A stretch of DNA of 64,000 nt from Psococerastis gibbosa (lineage: Eukaryota; Arthropoda; Insecta; Psocodea; Psocidae): the NCBI GenBank assembly GCA_963971405.1, contig OZ020489.1, forward strand, positions 11,036,001 to 11,100,000, read 5' to 3'. The stretch's first letter is position 1; each line of letters begins with the position of its first letter. Of this stretch, positions 11,985 to 23,200 are shown in pieces. A model generated the notes under the pieces. It searched no databases. It worked only from the letters and a program-made list of their open reading frames with translations, and had not been told where the DNA came from. The translations under genes were made by a program, and so were the position numbers.

Positions 11985-13250
11985 TTGTGATGGTCGAAAT
12001 TGTCGATTCCGAGATTTCAACGGATTTACACGTTTTAAGGTCCCAGGAACCCAAAAAGTGTTTTTTACGAAATGTCTGTCTGTCTGTCTGTCTGTTCATC
12101 AATTTCCGGGTAAACTACTCGGTGGATTTGAATAAAGTTTTGGCATGTAGGTTTATAAAAATCATACCTCGGGATGATTTATTTTTATTTTGGGCTAACT
12201 AAATTTGGGGGGGGGGGGGTTTATTCTCAAAAAACTCCAGAAAAACGTCTAAAAAAATTATTTCTCAAAAACGGCTCCAACGATTTCTTTTAAATTCACA
12301 TATATTGTAGTCGTTATTAATGTTGATAAAATGCGGGGGGTCGCTTGTGCCCCTTGATAGTTTGCTTCTGGGGGTAAATAAAAATAAAAGTAATTAAATT
12401 TTAATGAAAAAGACTAAAAAATAATTTTTCTGCGAAACCTTTCTATGGATGATTTCTAATTTCAGGCATAATTTAGGTGTTTAATTGAGTAACGAAACCG
12501 GAGAGGTTGCTTTCCCAAAAAACTATTGGGTTTTGTGCAAAAAATTTTTTTTTGAAAAAATGAAAGCAAATTCACGCTCAAATGCATTGTGTGCCCTGCC
12601 ATTATTGCTGTGGGAATGTGTTGGTCTGACCCATCTAGAATTTAGCCCGAATTGGACACAGAATGGCTCACTAAGACCAGCTGCGCTTCTTACTCTTGTA
12701 GAGCATTCAGCGTCCATATCCTGGATGGAATGGAATTTTTGGCTACGAATCCTCTTTTCTTTAGACATTCCCATATTAGGCTTCTTGAGATTCTGTCATA
12801 AGTCTTCTCGAGGTCAATAAAAACGGTAGTGTAGTGGCTTTCGAAACTCCCTGCTTTTTCTAGCATTGTACGCACAATGTATATTCGGTCAATCATCGCC
12901 TTTTCATGAATCCAAGTAGGTTTCCGGCTCTCTCGTCCTTTAAGTTGCAGAGCTTCCGGGAGGCGCTCATAGGCTGGCATTTCATGCAGCCGCTCATCAA
13001 TTCTATAGGACTATAGTTGTTGCAGCTTTGACTAAAAAATAATTTTTCTGTGGAACGTTCCAATCAATGCTTTCTAACTTCAGGTATGTTTTAGGTCTTA
13101 AATAGAGCAAGAAAACCGAATAGGTTGCATTCCCAAACAAATGTGTTGGCCATGAATGAAAACTTAATTTTTTTTAAAAAATAAGGATAATTCATGCTCC
13201 AATACATTGCATACCCTGCGGTTATTACTGTGTTGTAATATATTAGTATG
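11985..13250 (+). repeat. CAGA-core repeat copy with an embedded RT fragment
   Basis: The forward copy starts at AAGCTTTGTGATGGTCG and carries four CTGT units near 12074. It runs to the TGACCCATCTAGAATTT segment near 12650. Unrelated reverse-transcriptase sequence follows, then a second partial copy at about 13020-13250. Either two repeats bracket a retroelement fragment or the fragment inserted into one copy. Confidence 0.6.
12690..12980 (-). pseudogene. Non-LTR reverse transcriptase fragment (N-terminal RT motifs)
   Basis: About 96 codons on the minus strand match the first part of a non-LTR RT domain: the TWIHEKAMIDRIYIVRTMLEK segment and then the metal-binding motif area VFIDLEKTYDRI (family norm F-x-D-L-x-K-A-Y-D-R). 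The YADD box and everything downstream are missing. It is a dead fragment, probably of the same broad clade as the RT at 23895-25001. Confidence 0.7.
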
Positions 13251-13724
13251 CCTCTTATAGACTAAGCAATCATCCCATCTATCATTTCAGTGTTTTGGGA
13301 TAGGGAAAGTCGAGGCAACCGAAATGTAACACTAGAACAATGGCTTAACATGGAACTAGCCACTTATTTTATCTATCCCTGTACTTATTATAATTCATAA
13401 CTAGGAAAGCATGTACGGGATCACTCGTACAGGTTCTATTATTAAATTCCGAAAATATGATATGGTGCAAATGCAAGCTTAGATGTAACAGGTAAGATTT
13501 CTACCTATTATTTGACATGCTTTATTATTGATGTTCAGAAGTTTAGATCATGATGTTCATTGTTCATCATAGGCTAGTCTTGTGTTATCACTACATAATT
13601 CGTCACAAATTTGAAATGAAAAATGTTGCAGAATTCAACAAATTCTTAAACGAATTTACAGCTGCGGCTTCTACCTAGCTACAGTACGAATACATGAATA
13701 GTATACATAATCGCGTCATCATAA
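13251..13724. other. No gene seen
   Basis: Unique-looking AT-rich sequence with no coding or repeat signal that I can name. Confidence 0.35.
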
Positions 13725-13823
13725 GGCGCTGATTCCACCAACGTCAATAGTGATATTAAATGTTTTTTGACGTGGTAGTAGACATTTTTAGTATGGCTAA
13801 AATTGTCTGGTGGAATTTGCGCC
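13725..13823. mobile_element. Harbinger-type MITE (99 bp)
   Basis: GGCGCTGATTCCACC at the left pairs with GGTGGAATTTGCGCC at the right. TAA (13722-13724 and 13824-13826) flanks both sides, fitting the 3-bp TWA duplication of PIF/Harbinger. The inside has TGACGTGGTAGTAGACA, a variant of the subterminal 17-mer shared by this group. Confidence 0.8.
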
Positions 13824-14356
13824 TAAACAACCTGATTCCTGGTAATTTTTAGAGGGATAGGCTAGTTGGCTTTTATTTTCCAAGTTTCTTTTCTAGTTAA
13901 TTGTATTCTTGGTTGATCTTCATTTTTAGGAGATGACATTAGTGTGCCCTCAACGAGCAGAGTGAGAAGCAGCTCACTTGGTAACGACGACTCAAGGGGG
14001 GGGGGGGGGGCACGTCTTTAACATAATCACTGGGAGTGAACCACCATTAGGGTACGCACTGTTTACATTTTGATATAAATAGAACAAAAATCCACTAATT
14101 TAGATGAATCCTGGCCTGTGAGGTCCTACCAAATTGATTGAAAAATAATTTCATGCCTGGACGCTGGAAAACACATGGTTCCTAGTCTGTCCAAAAACAC
14201 AAAACGCGACAAAATAAAAAAATGCTATTTTGTGCGTGTATATATTTTTCTTTCCTTACATTTTAATTACATTTTAAGACTCAAAATGTCTTTAACTGTA
14301 TGCTCACTGGAAAATAGTACGCAGTAGATATTTGCATAAAGCGCTTTCTTGACTAT

Positions 14357-14622
14357 CAGTGACGGCGCTACGGGGGTGCCCGAGGGGGCCTGGCCCACCC
14401 AAATGCTTCTCCGGCCCCTCCGGGGCCCCCAATTTTGAGATATTTTACATGTTGAATGTAGTTAAATTGCAGAATTATTTTAATTCAAAAACGTCCGGCA
14501 CAACTGGTAACAAGTTACATACTTCCATTACGGCATACCTACTAAAATGTTTTGTTTTTTCATTGGCTCCCCAGATAGAAGTCATGCCCCCTATGGCCTT
14601 AAAATTTGTAGCGCCGCTACTG
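14357..14622. mobile_element. hAT-type MITE (266 bp)
   Basis: Termini CAGTGACGGCGCTACGG and, from the right, CAGTAGCGGCGCTACAA are inverted repeats. The flanks TTGACTAT (14349-14356) and TTGACCAT (14623-14630) agree at 7 of 8 positions. G/C-rich inside, no transposase. The 111-residue open frame over it is not a gene. Confidence 0.8.
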
Positions 14623-15309
14623 TTGACCATGCGCACTTGCTGTGTAGACCAACCACTCATTTTTGTCAAGCCATCAGTAAGGCAGTGTCTCTGAAATTTT
14701 AATCTCCTTTTCGGACAGACTGGGAACTCGTAGGCCTACACATAGGCCATGTGTTTTCCAGCGTCCAAGAAATTATTTTTTAATTAATTTGGTATGACCT
14801 CAAAGGACAGACCAATAATCAAAATTAGCTGATTTTTGTTCTATTTATATTAAAATTAAACAGTACGTACTCTAACGGAGGTTCACTTCCAGCGATTTTG
14901 TCCAAGACGTGTCCTTCTGTGTCCTCGTTACCAAGCACCCGTTCCTTCCTATTCTTGCTGGTTGGGAGCGCACTAATGTCAACTTTTAAAAATATAGTCA
15001 ATAAAGATGTTTTATCAAACAAGAATACAATTAGCTAGAAAATAAACTTGGAACATCAAAGCAAACTATCCCTCAAAAAATTAGCGCAGCTGTAAATTCT
15101 TTCGAAGACTTTGTTGAATACTTTCAGCATTTTTCATTGCCAATTTGTAACGTATGAGTTATAAAGTGACAAGACAAGACTGGCCCATGAGGAACAATGA
15201 ACATCATGTTCAGAACTTCTAACATCAATTATAAAGCACGCGAAATGAAATGTAGAAAACTTGAATGTTACTTCTAGGCTTGCATATTTTGCATCATGAT
15301 GCATCGTCA
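14623..15309. other. No gene seen
   Basis: Intergenic sequence. Some words echo 13560-13680 and 14100-14170 in reverse (for example the AAAAATAATTTCATGCCTGG / CCAAGAAATTATTTTT pair). This suggests a large eroded inverted duplication around 14.4 kb. Confidence 0.35.
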
Positions 15310-16115
15310 GTGGCGTAGACAAGGGGAGGGGGGTCAGCGGAGCCCGGACCCCCCTCCCCCCAAATTTAGCAAAACAGAAAAATTTTCAGATATTTTAACC
15401 AAAAAAAAATCCCCGGTGAGACCCCGGTCCCCCTGTTTCCAGTTTTGTTAATAATGTTATCGTCTGATAAATCAAATTTTTTTTGCCAACAAACTATTTC
15501 AGGCCTATCTTTTAAAAAAACATTCCCCACGGTAGCCCCCGGGCCCACCTTGTTAGCTGTAATATTCTTCATATTATGTATTATTATTTCCCTATTTCGG
15601 CCTATTCTATTTCAAAATAATTCCCTCGGGGGAGACCCCCGCCCCCCTTTCTTCCAGTAGGTCTACTATTCTTCGGCTGTAAAACCTAAACGTTATTACA
15701 ATAGGTTACAAGACGTATATACATCAAAATGTGTAAAATTCCACATTTTCAGGCCTATTTTTTCAAAACCTTCCCCGAGAGAGACCCCCGGGCCCCCCTT
15801 CTGCCCCTGACCCCTCGGGTGGGGAAATTAAGATCATGCCCCTCAAGCACGTAGCCAGGATTTTATTTCGGTCGGGGCTAACTACCAGGGGGTCGAGGGG
15901 GTATGGAATACCCCTAGTAAAACGGTGGGTCCGCCCCCCCCCCCCCGGAAATTTGTAAGAATTGCAAAAACACACAGTTTTAGTGTTTTAGAGGGAGAAA
16001 AAATATGCAGGTGAAACATCAAACAGAACAACGCAAGGTTTTTCTCTTCTTTACAATTCGGGGGGGGGGGGGGGGGGAGGCTTCATTCGAACCATGCCAA
16101 TAAGAGCATAAGTAG
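15310..16115. mobile_element. Truncated hAT-type elements
   Basis: CAGTGGCGTAGACAAGG at 15310 begins a copy of the 4398-5041 family. Shared landmarks are CAGTTTTGTTAATAA..., GGGGGAGACCCCC and GGGGAAATTAAGATCATGCCCC. It is cut at about 15845, where another end-like sequence (CAAGCACGTAGCCAGG) starts a second fragment with long G-runs up to about 16080. Right termini were not found for either. Confidence 0.55.
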
Positions 16116-16149
16116 AGGATTTGGAGATTGCTGGTCTTATCGGGGCTTG

Positions 16150-16197
16150 TGTTCCAGCGGTTTAGGCGTAGATCGTGGGTTCAAATCCCGCCAAGTC
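16150..16197 (+). repeat. tRNA-like sequence (SINE head or tRNA remnant)
   Basis: TTCCAGCGGTTTAGGCG resembles a tRNA A box and GGGTTCAAATCCC is a good B box. They are only about 20 bases apart and no cloverleaf closes, so this is not a working tRNA. Confidence 0.5.
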
Positions 16198-16200
16198 CAG

Positions 16201-17242
16201 TTTTTTCCATATCCTCTAATTTCGGTTATAAAGATAAATTAATGTCAGTGTTATATATGCGATATAATACTTCAATGTATTAAAACTGACTTCAGAAACT
16301 ATATTTTGAATTTTTGATACCACTTTTAGACGATCAATCAGATGGATTCTGAGATTTTCGAGCCGCAAGTCCATACCATCATATTATACAGAATATGCAA
16401 CCAAGCCAGAAAGGACTTTCTCTGTTCTTAAACGCTTAAAAATTATCTTAGAAATTCTAATGGCCGGGAAAGATTATATGGTTTAGCAGTAATGACCGTG
16501 ACGGGCCAGGGCCGAAAGGGATTTTTATATAAGCCATACGAATGATATGGGCCCGTCTATAATGCCTATCGCAAACAATTATCGAAATTGACACAAAAGA
16601 CACTGTTGAGGACTTCAGGGGGATGGAATGAGAAAACTGTGTTCATTCGTTGTAAGTGACGGCCACATATCATTTTCAATTTCTTGTTAGGGGTTCAACT
16701 TTTTTGTTAACTACACCCTAAAACCGTGCTCGGATGTGAGCTCAGCGAGAAAAATATTTTAAATTAGACTTGGTTTTACGCCAAACCCATTAGCTCCAAA
16801 GACGTATTTCCAGGCGTTTCACCGGCGCATGAATCGTTTTTGTACACCAGACCTAGTTAAATACGAATGGTGCCTTGTTGTAATTGATTCGAATAATTTA
16901 AGCCCTACTGTACAAGACACACGTAATATTGGTCATTAGGATATAACGTTTTATTCTAATGACATTGGAGTAAACTTAAGTTTCTTACGTGAATCCTAAT
17001 ATGGAACGCCCACTATGGTCTTTACAAATGAAGTTTCCGCATCAGCATCAGCATTACTGCTAACCAACGACTCGTCGACCCTGCTCAGGAAGTGAGCCGC
17101 CTGGGAATAATCGAAAATCATATTTGTAACAGTCCTGGGTTAAGCTTGTTGAGGGGCAATCGGCATAGTACCGAAGTGCCACCCCCGGAAAAGTAGGAGC
17201 TCGAGGTGAGAATTGGAATAGTAGTTTTTCTCTTTTTTACAG
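16201..17242. other. No coding exon assigned
   Basis: Sequence upstream of the first assigned exon of the modular gene. ATGAGAAAACTGTGTTC... followed by GTAAGT at about 16631-16659 looks exon-like, but its phase does not fit exon 1, so it is not used. Confidence 0.35.
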
Positions 17243-17327
17243 GCGTGATGGTTAAGACGGAGGTTCAACGTCTGGAAGAGGCCGCCGAGTCCATGTTCAG
17301 GGGCGGTCCAGTTATGGGCAGGACGAG
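17243..17327 (+). CDS. Modular gene exon 1 (first coding exon, 85 bp)
   Basis: TTTTTTACAG acceptor and GACGAG/GTAGGT donor. The ATG at 17248 is the proposed start. The encoded peptide is charged (MVKTEVQRLEEAAES...), unlike the later Pro-rich exons. The exon leaves two bases (AG) that join the G of exon 2 into an Arg codon. Confidence 0.5.
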
Positions 17328-20183
17328 GTAGGTTAAAAAAGTATAATGGGGAAGTTGCTAACCCTTACTTGTGCAATGCAGTTCCAACCACAAAAAGTTC
17401 AATATAGTGAACTTAGACTTTTTATGTACTTTTCTAATCAAAATAGAACTCCTGCTAGTATGTAAACACAGGGAGAATCTGTCAGTTGCTGCTGCTTTTG
17501 TGGACAAATAATTTCTGATCACCATCAAATGGAATGGATCGTGCTTTAGATAGACTACGTCACATTTGGCACAGTCATTCAGTGACAACAACTGCCATTT
17601 TTTATAAGACTCAGAAGGATGGGAAACGTCATTTAAATGGGTGAGGACTGCAGCCTAACAAAATTTACAAAGCAAGCATGACGGGAAGAAGGAAAACCGT
17701 TGGGAGGAAGACTTAAAGCCAACCTCCGTGAGTTGGGAGTCCGTAGATGGTGGGACGTCCAACAAAACCGAGGTGGCTGGATGAGTGTTGTAGAGCAAGA
17801 AGAGGAACGAACAATTCACAAAAACTAAAAACTTATGTAAATTAAAACGGCCAAGATGAGCATTTCTTGTACATTGTGAACCTCATTTACGGCTCTTCTA
17901 TTAAAAATTGCGGAGAAATTAGATTTTTACACCAGTAATATTTTCCCCGTGCGATTTTCTCTTTCAGATATTGTTTGCAACTTAACACAGTTGTCAGGTA
18001 CCTACCTACTACCTACAGTTCCCCATATATTTAAAGAATGCTCCAATTACTCCATCTACCAAACCTTCCCTCCCAATACAAATTTCTATTTCAGCATACC
18101 CTTACATTTACATCTAGTTATTATAGCCGAAACAAATTCGCATTAAACACAAATATCGTATCAATACAAGCAATGGGAAACTGTGTTGGACGGTCCACTG
18201 CCCAATGTGCCCCCGACAGCAGTAGGTACTAAACCAAGGACCCAACTGCCAATTAAAACGTCTACACATAACAACTGGACTGAGTTGTGCGATAGAAATA
18301 TTTCAGCATTTTACACTCCATAACTGTGGCCAATCGGTGTCTAGGTGATAGCAACATGTACTATATATCAAAGTGTTGAGGAATATATTTTATAGTTGAT
18401 GACATTTTATTTACTGCTTAACGATCGATAATTAAAGAGAAATTCAACTTGGCGCAAAACTGGAATTTGAGTTGAATGTAAAAATTATGAAATTTAAAGG
18501 TTGATTTCAATGCGACCCCTGCTGTTACAAACGTTTATTAATTAATTGATAATAATGGATGTAATTATATTAAAAAAACATTATACGAGATTATATGTAT
18601 ACTATAAGATACGAGTAAACGATCTGTCAATTGCTCTTTTTTCCTTCAACAAAATTTGCTGAGATGTAGGTTGTGTTTTAGGCGTCCTACACCCTATTCA
18701 AGGGGGATAGCCCCACAATTGCCAACGCGCAGAAGAACATCGAGGCGGCCGCCCACCGCCATTCAGCCCACTTCGCCGCAGCCACAGCCGCAGCCGCCCT
18801 CGCCGCAGCCACCGACGTCCTCGCCGCAGCCACCGACCCCACTCACGCCAAAGCGGCCCAACAACAGCAGGGACTTTGGTCCAGCGGCCAAAAGGTAAGT
18901 GCAACAAAGTACATTTATATTTGCAGTCAGTGCCGGATTAACCCCTGGGGGGGCCGGGGCACAAGATAGGGGGGGGGGGGCGTGGCTGCAAACCAGAGGC
19001 GGAGGAGGGGGCCCCAGACAGAGGCGGTCCCAGACCTCATAAAAGGGGGAGGCACTTGTCAGTGGCGTAACGATAGGTTTTCGAAGGTGTGGTACAATTT
19101 GGTGCCTCTGTACCCATTTTCATAAAAGTTGCTCAGGAGACAGAGGACTGTAATATTGGGGTTTTCCACATTTTGAGAGCAAGAAAGCTTACCTACATAT
19201 TACAAAGAATCAATATAATTATGGACAAGGGGGGCGCGGGTGTCTCCCCCGGGAGAACATTTTTTGAAAAATAGGGCTGAAATGGTGAGGTTTTGCGCAT
19301 TTTGAGTGCTGTAACACTTAGATTTTAGAGGCAAAGAATATAACTGCCTTCCAAAGGGGGGAGGGGGGCGATAGCAGGTCGCTTCGTCAGCCTCTGGTGC
19401 AAGTTGCAGCCTCCTCTAAAATTCATAAATCTACCTACCAGCATTGCAGGAAAAAATAATAATAATACTATTTCCCGCCAATTTCAAAACTTTTAAATTC
19501 TAATTTTTTTATATTTTAATCTTAAAATATCTCATTCTGGGGGGGCCGGAATTTTAGGCATTTCTGGGGGGGGGGGCGGGGGCCTGTGCCCCAAGTGCCC
19601 ATGGGTTAATTCGGCACTGTTTACAGTTCGCAGAGACTTATCGTTTGATATTGACTGTAAGCACTTTAGAAAGATAGTCAGGGAGCCTCGTAGTTTCAGG
19701 CGAACACTATCTTTTTTATTCGAGCTGCCATGAAATTAATTAAATATGTTCATTGTTAATGTAGTGGGCCAGTGAAAATCGACATTACGGTGTATCTCTG
19801 ATTTTTTTAATGTGGGGTTAGTGTTTACCAAAGTTGCAACTCTCACAAATTTTGCACAACTAAATGTTCATTGTTCTCCCGGTGTTCTCTTCAATCGCCA
19901 TTTTAAAAAAAAATTGTTTTATTAGAAAACCAAAACTTTGATTGGGAAATCAACCTGTTTGGTTTTGTTAGGTACTCTATTTAACACTTTAACCTGAAGT
20001 TGGAAATCGTCGATAGAATGAAATTTTTGGAGCCATTTGTAAGAAATAACTTTTTTATAGTATATTTTAGGGAGATTCATCTACCTATTGAGATGGCGAC
20101 CAATGTTCGACTTTCGGAAAATTTCTTCACAAATTTTCATTTCATGACCCCCTGAGCCTAAAACCACCCTCCGTTCAAAATGT

Positions 20184-20214
<31 letters not shown>

Positions 20215-23200
20215 GTATATATATATGTATGTATAAACATATGTATATCGATTTTAGGAAACACTCCAAATTCCGTAAATATTATGCGATTTTGATGAAA
20301 CTTGGCACAGAAATTAATCGTACAAATTAAACAACGCGATCCACTATTTAGTTACAAGATGGCGGTCGATTGAAACCTTGTATAATTCATATCTAAGGTA
20401 ATATTGGTTACAGAAGAATGAATTAAAATCTGACTGAAAGTTCGTATTATTATCTACGATAATGGTAATAACCACTTTTTACGACAAATCAACCATTTTA
20501 AGATGGCATCCAGTCAAAGTGAAAATAATTTGATAAACAAAAATTTCATAGCCGGCATTGTGGTTCGAAATTTGGAACAAAAGAGTGTTTTGTGTGTTGA
20601 TGTTGTGGTCGGGACAATAATGAAGTATTTTCTATTTGTTATTACATGCATATAGCGTAGGCAGCGTAGAGGAAAAGCAAGGCCTGCGGAATCTCCCTAT
20701 TCCTGATCGGCCAGAGCCGAAAGGGATGTTTTAGGTTCTTGGAGGTAAAACGCTCCAAAATTGAGTACGATAGCCCAAATTAAAAAATGTTACCGAGGTA
20801 CGAATTTTGTGAACCTACGGGTCAAATTTTATTGAAAGCCACCGAGTAGTTTGCTCACAAACTGGCGAACAAACAGACAGACCGACGTTTTGTAAAAACC
20901 ACTTCTTTTGGTTCCTGGGACCCCAAAACCAGGAAATCCTTTGAAATCTCGGAATCAAAAATTTCAACCATCAAAAAGCTTTCTTTATATAACTAACCTA
21001 TAAATAGGAAAGCAAAAATTAACACTGTCAAAATGCAAAGTGGTCCAATATCAATGTCCCAGGGTAATACTTGACGTTAGAAAGCACAGATAAGAATGTC
21101 CCCCAGAAAAATTATTTTCGCTTTCCTATTTATACGTAGTACACACAGGTATGGAAAGTTTGTGATGGTGGAAAATTTTTTCAATTTCGAGATTTCAGTG
21201 GATTCACACGTTTTGAGGTCATAGTACCCCAAAAAAGTGGTTTTCAGTTTTGGCGGGTTTTAAATAGCCTACTTGGAAAAGTAAGCATCAATTTGAAATT
21301 TTGAAATAACGTGGAAACAGACAAGTGTCATCATTGCACATAAAACTTACTATTGAAGCAACCAGAAAAAATCAAAATGGAAATTTTTTCCCTGTTCAAC
21401 ATCCTTCATAGTTGAGTCTAAGAGAGGGCATTATAGCCCTCACTCCGCTAGGGTGGCTTAGTAATAGAACAAAAATCATTATTAATTAGTATTTATCAGT
21501 CACGGTATGGGTCTAGGCTAGTCTAACTTTAATCTGACTTTAGAATTCATATAGCTTTTTTTTCAATACACGTATGATATACCTGTATAGTATGTATGGA
21601 AGACAAGAGAATAAAGTGATTTTAGTGAATTTTAAATATTTGTTCCTTCAGATGGTCTCCCGCAGCAGCAGCGGCACCGGCATCGCCCGACTCTCGACCG
21701 TAACTGTACTTAACTTAACACTTCACAGAAGCAACAAAGTACTTTATTTACATCAACGAACAGTAAAATAAAAAAACTTCACCCACTTCAGTAATATGGT
21801 ATATAACTATTCTCATGCAAAGGCAAAATACGAAAGCACATATTATACAGGCTAACTGCTATCAGTTCTTGTATGAATATGAAAAGGAACAAATCTTAAT
21901 TTGTTTTTCCTTAAATAAATTTTACTGTCTGGCAATAACTTAATGATGAGTCTCTGAGATGCCTACAACCTTCCAAGTCAATGCAGTCCAGTGCCACCGA
22001 AGGTCAAGTGATGTAACAATTCATTGAGCTTTTTTTTCAATACAAGTATTCTAATGCGTGTGTATGTAAGGCAGAAACTCAAGCAATTTTAATACATTTA
22101 AAATTTTTGTTCTTTCCGATTATCATCAGCCAGCCCTTCGGCACTATCGCCGTATGTGTACTTAACTTAACACTCCACAGAAGTAACAAAGTAATTTATT
22201 CACATCAACGAACAGAAAAATAATGAAAATTCTCTCACTTCAGTAATAATGCGGTCTATAACTATTCTCATGCAAAGGCTAAATACGAAAGCATATATTT
22301 TACAGGTTCACTTCTATCTGTTCTTGTATGAATATGAAAAGGAACAAATCTTCATTTGTTTTTCCTGACACACATTTTACTGTCTGGCAATAACTTAGGT
22401 GCCATTCCACTGACCGGCTAGGGCTATTTCCAAAAACAGTGACATGGTAGCAGACATTCAAGACTTAGGTTGCGTTTCCACCGATCTCGCATTGCAGAAT
22501 GCAAATGACATTGACGGAAATTAGAATTTTTCTTTTTACAGAAATCTATTATAATGTTTGTACTTAACATATCCCATGACGCCATTTTTTAATTTTAGTT
22601 TGTTTGTTTGTGATTTTACTGTATGATCATTCATCAATTTTAACTATGGCATAGAGGAAAATAAACATTTCCGTCAATTCTGTCAATGCGAGGTCGGTGG
22701 AAACCCCGCCTAAGTCTTGAATGTCTGCTACCACGTCATCGTTTTTGTAAATAGCCCTAGCCGGTCGATGGAATGGGCGCCTTAATAATGAGTCTCTGAG
22801 ATGCCCACAACCTTCCAAGTCAACGCAGACCCGTGCCACCAAAGATGTTTGGAAGAATGGTTGCCCTTTACCTTGCCAGTAGTCGACGAAATTTCTTCTC
22901 TTCCAAACGTCTGTCTGCCAAGTGACTATTTTGATTTGAAGAAATTCGGCATAAAAGAATATGGGGTGATGTACGGAATCTGACATTGTAATCACTTGTG
23001 CGCTGTTTTATTTCAGGCCCGCTCTGTCTCCCGGGACGCTGTACGCGAGGAGCTTACCAGCGGCCTTGCCAGCAGGAGTCCCATCGGGGTCCGGGCTGCA
23101 GCCCCAACCAAGGGAACCCCCACCGGGTTCAAAGAATCTACTGTAAGTACTGTGACATTTTCTATGCAACTTAGTTTACCTAGAGTTTTATATAGGCGAG

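Noticed and set aside
16631-16659. ATGAGAAAACTG... before GTAAGT as first exon of the modular gene
   Set aside because: Ends in phase 0 while the next exon needs one carried base; no other evidence.
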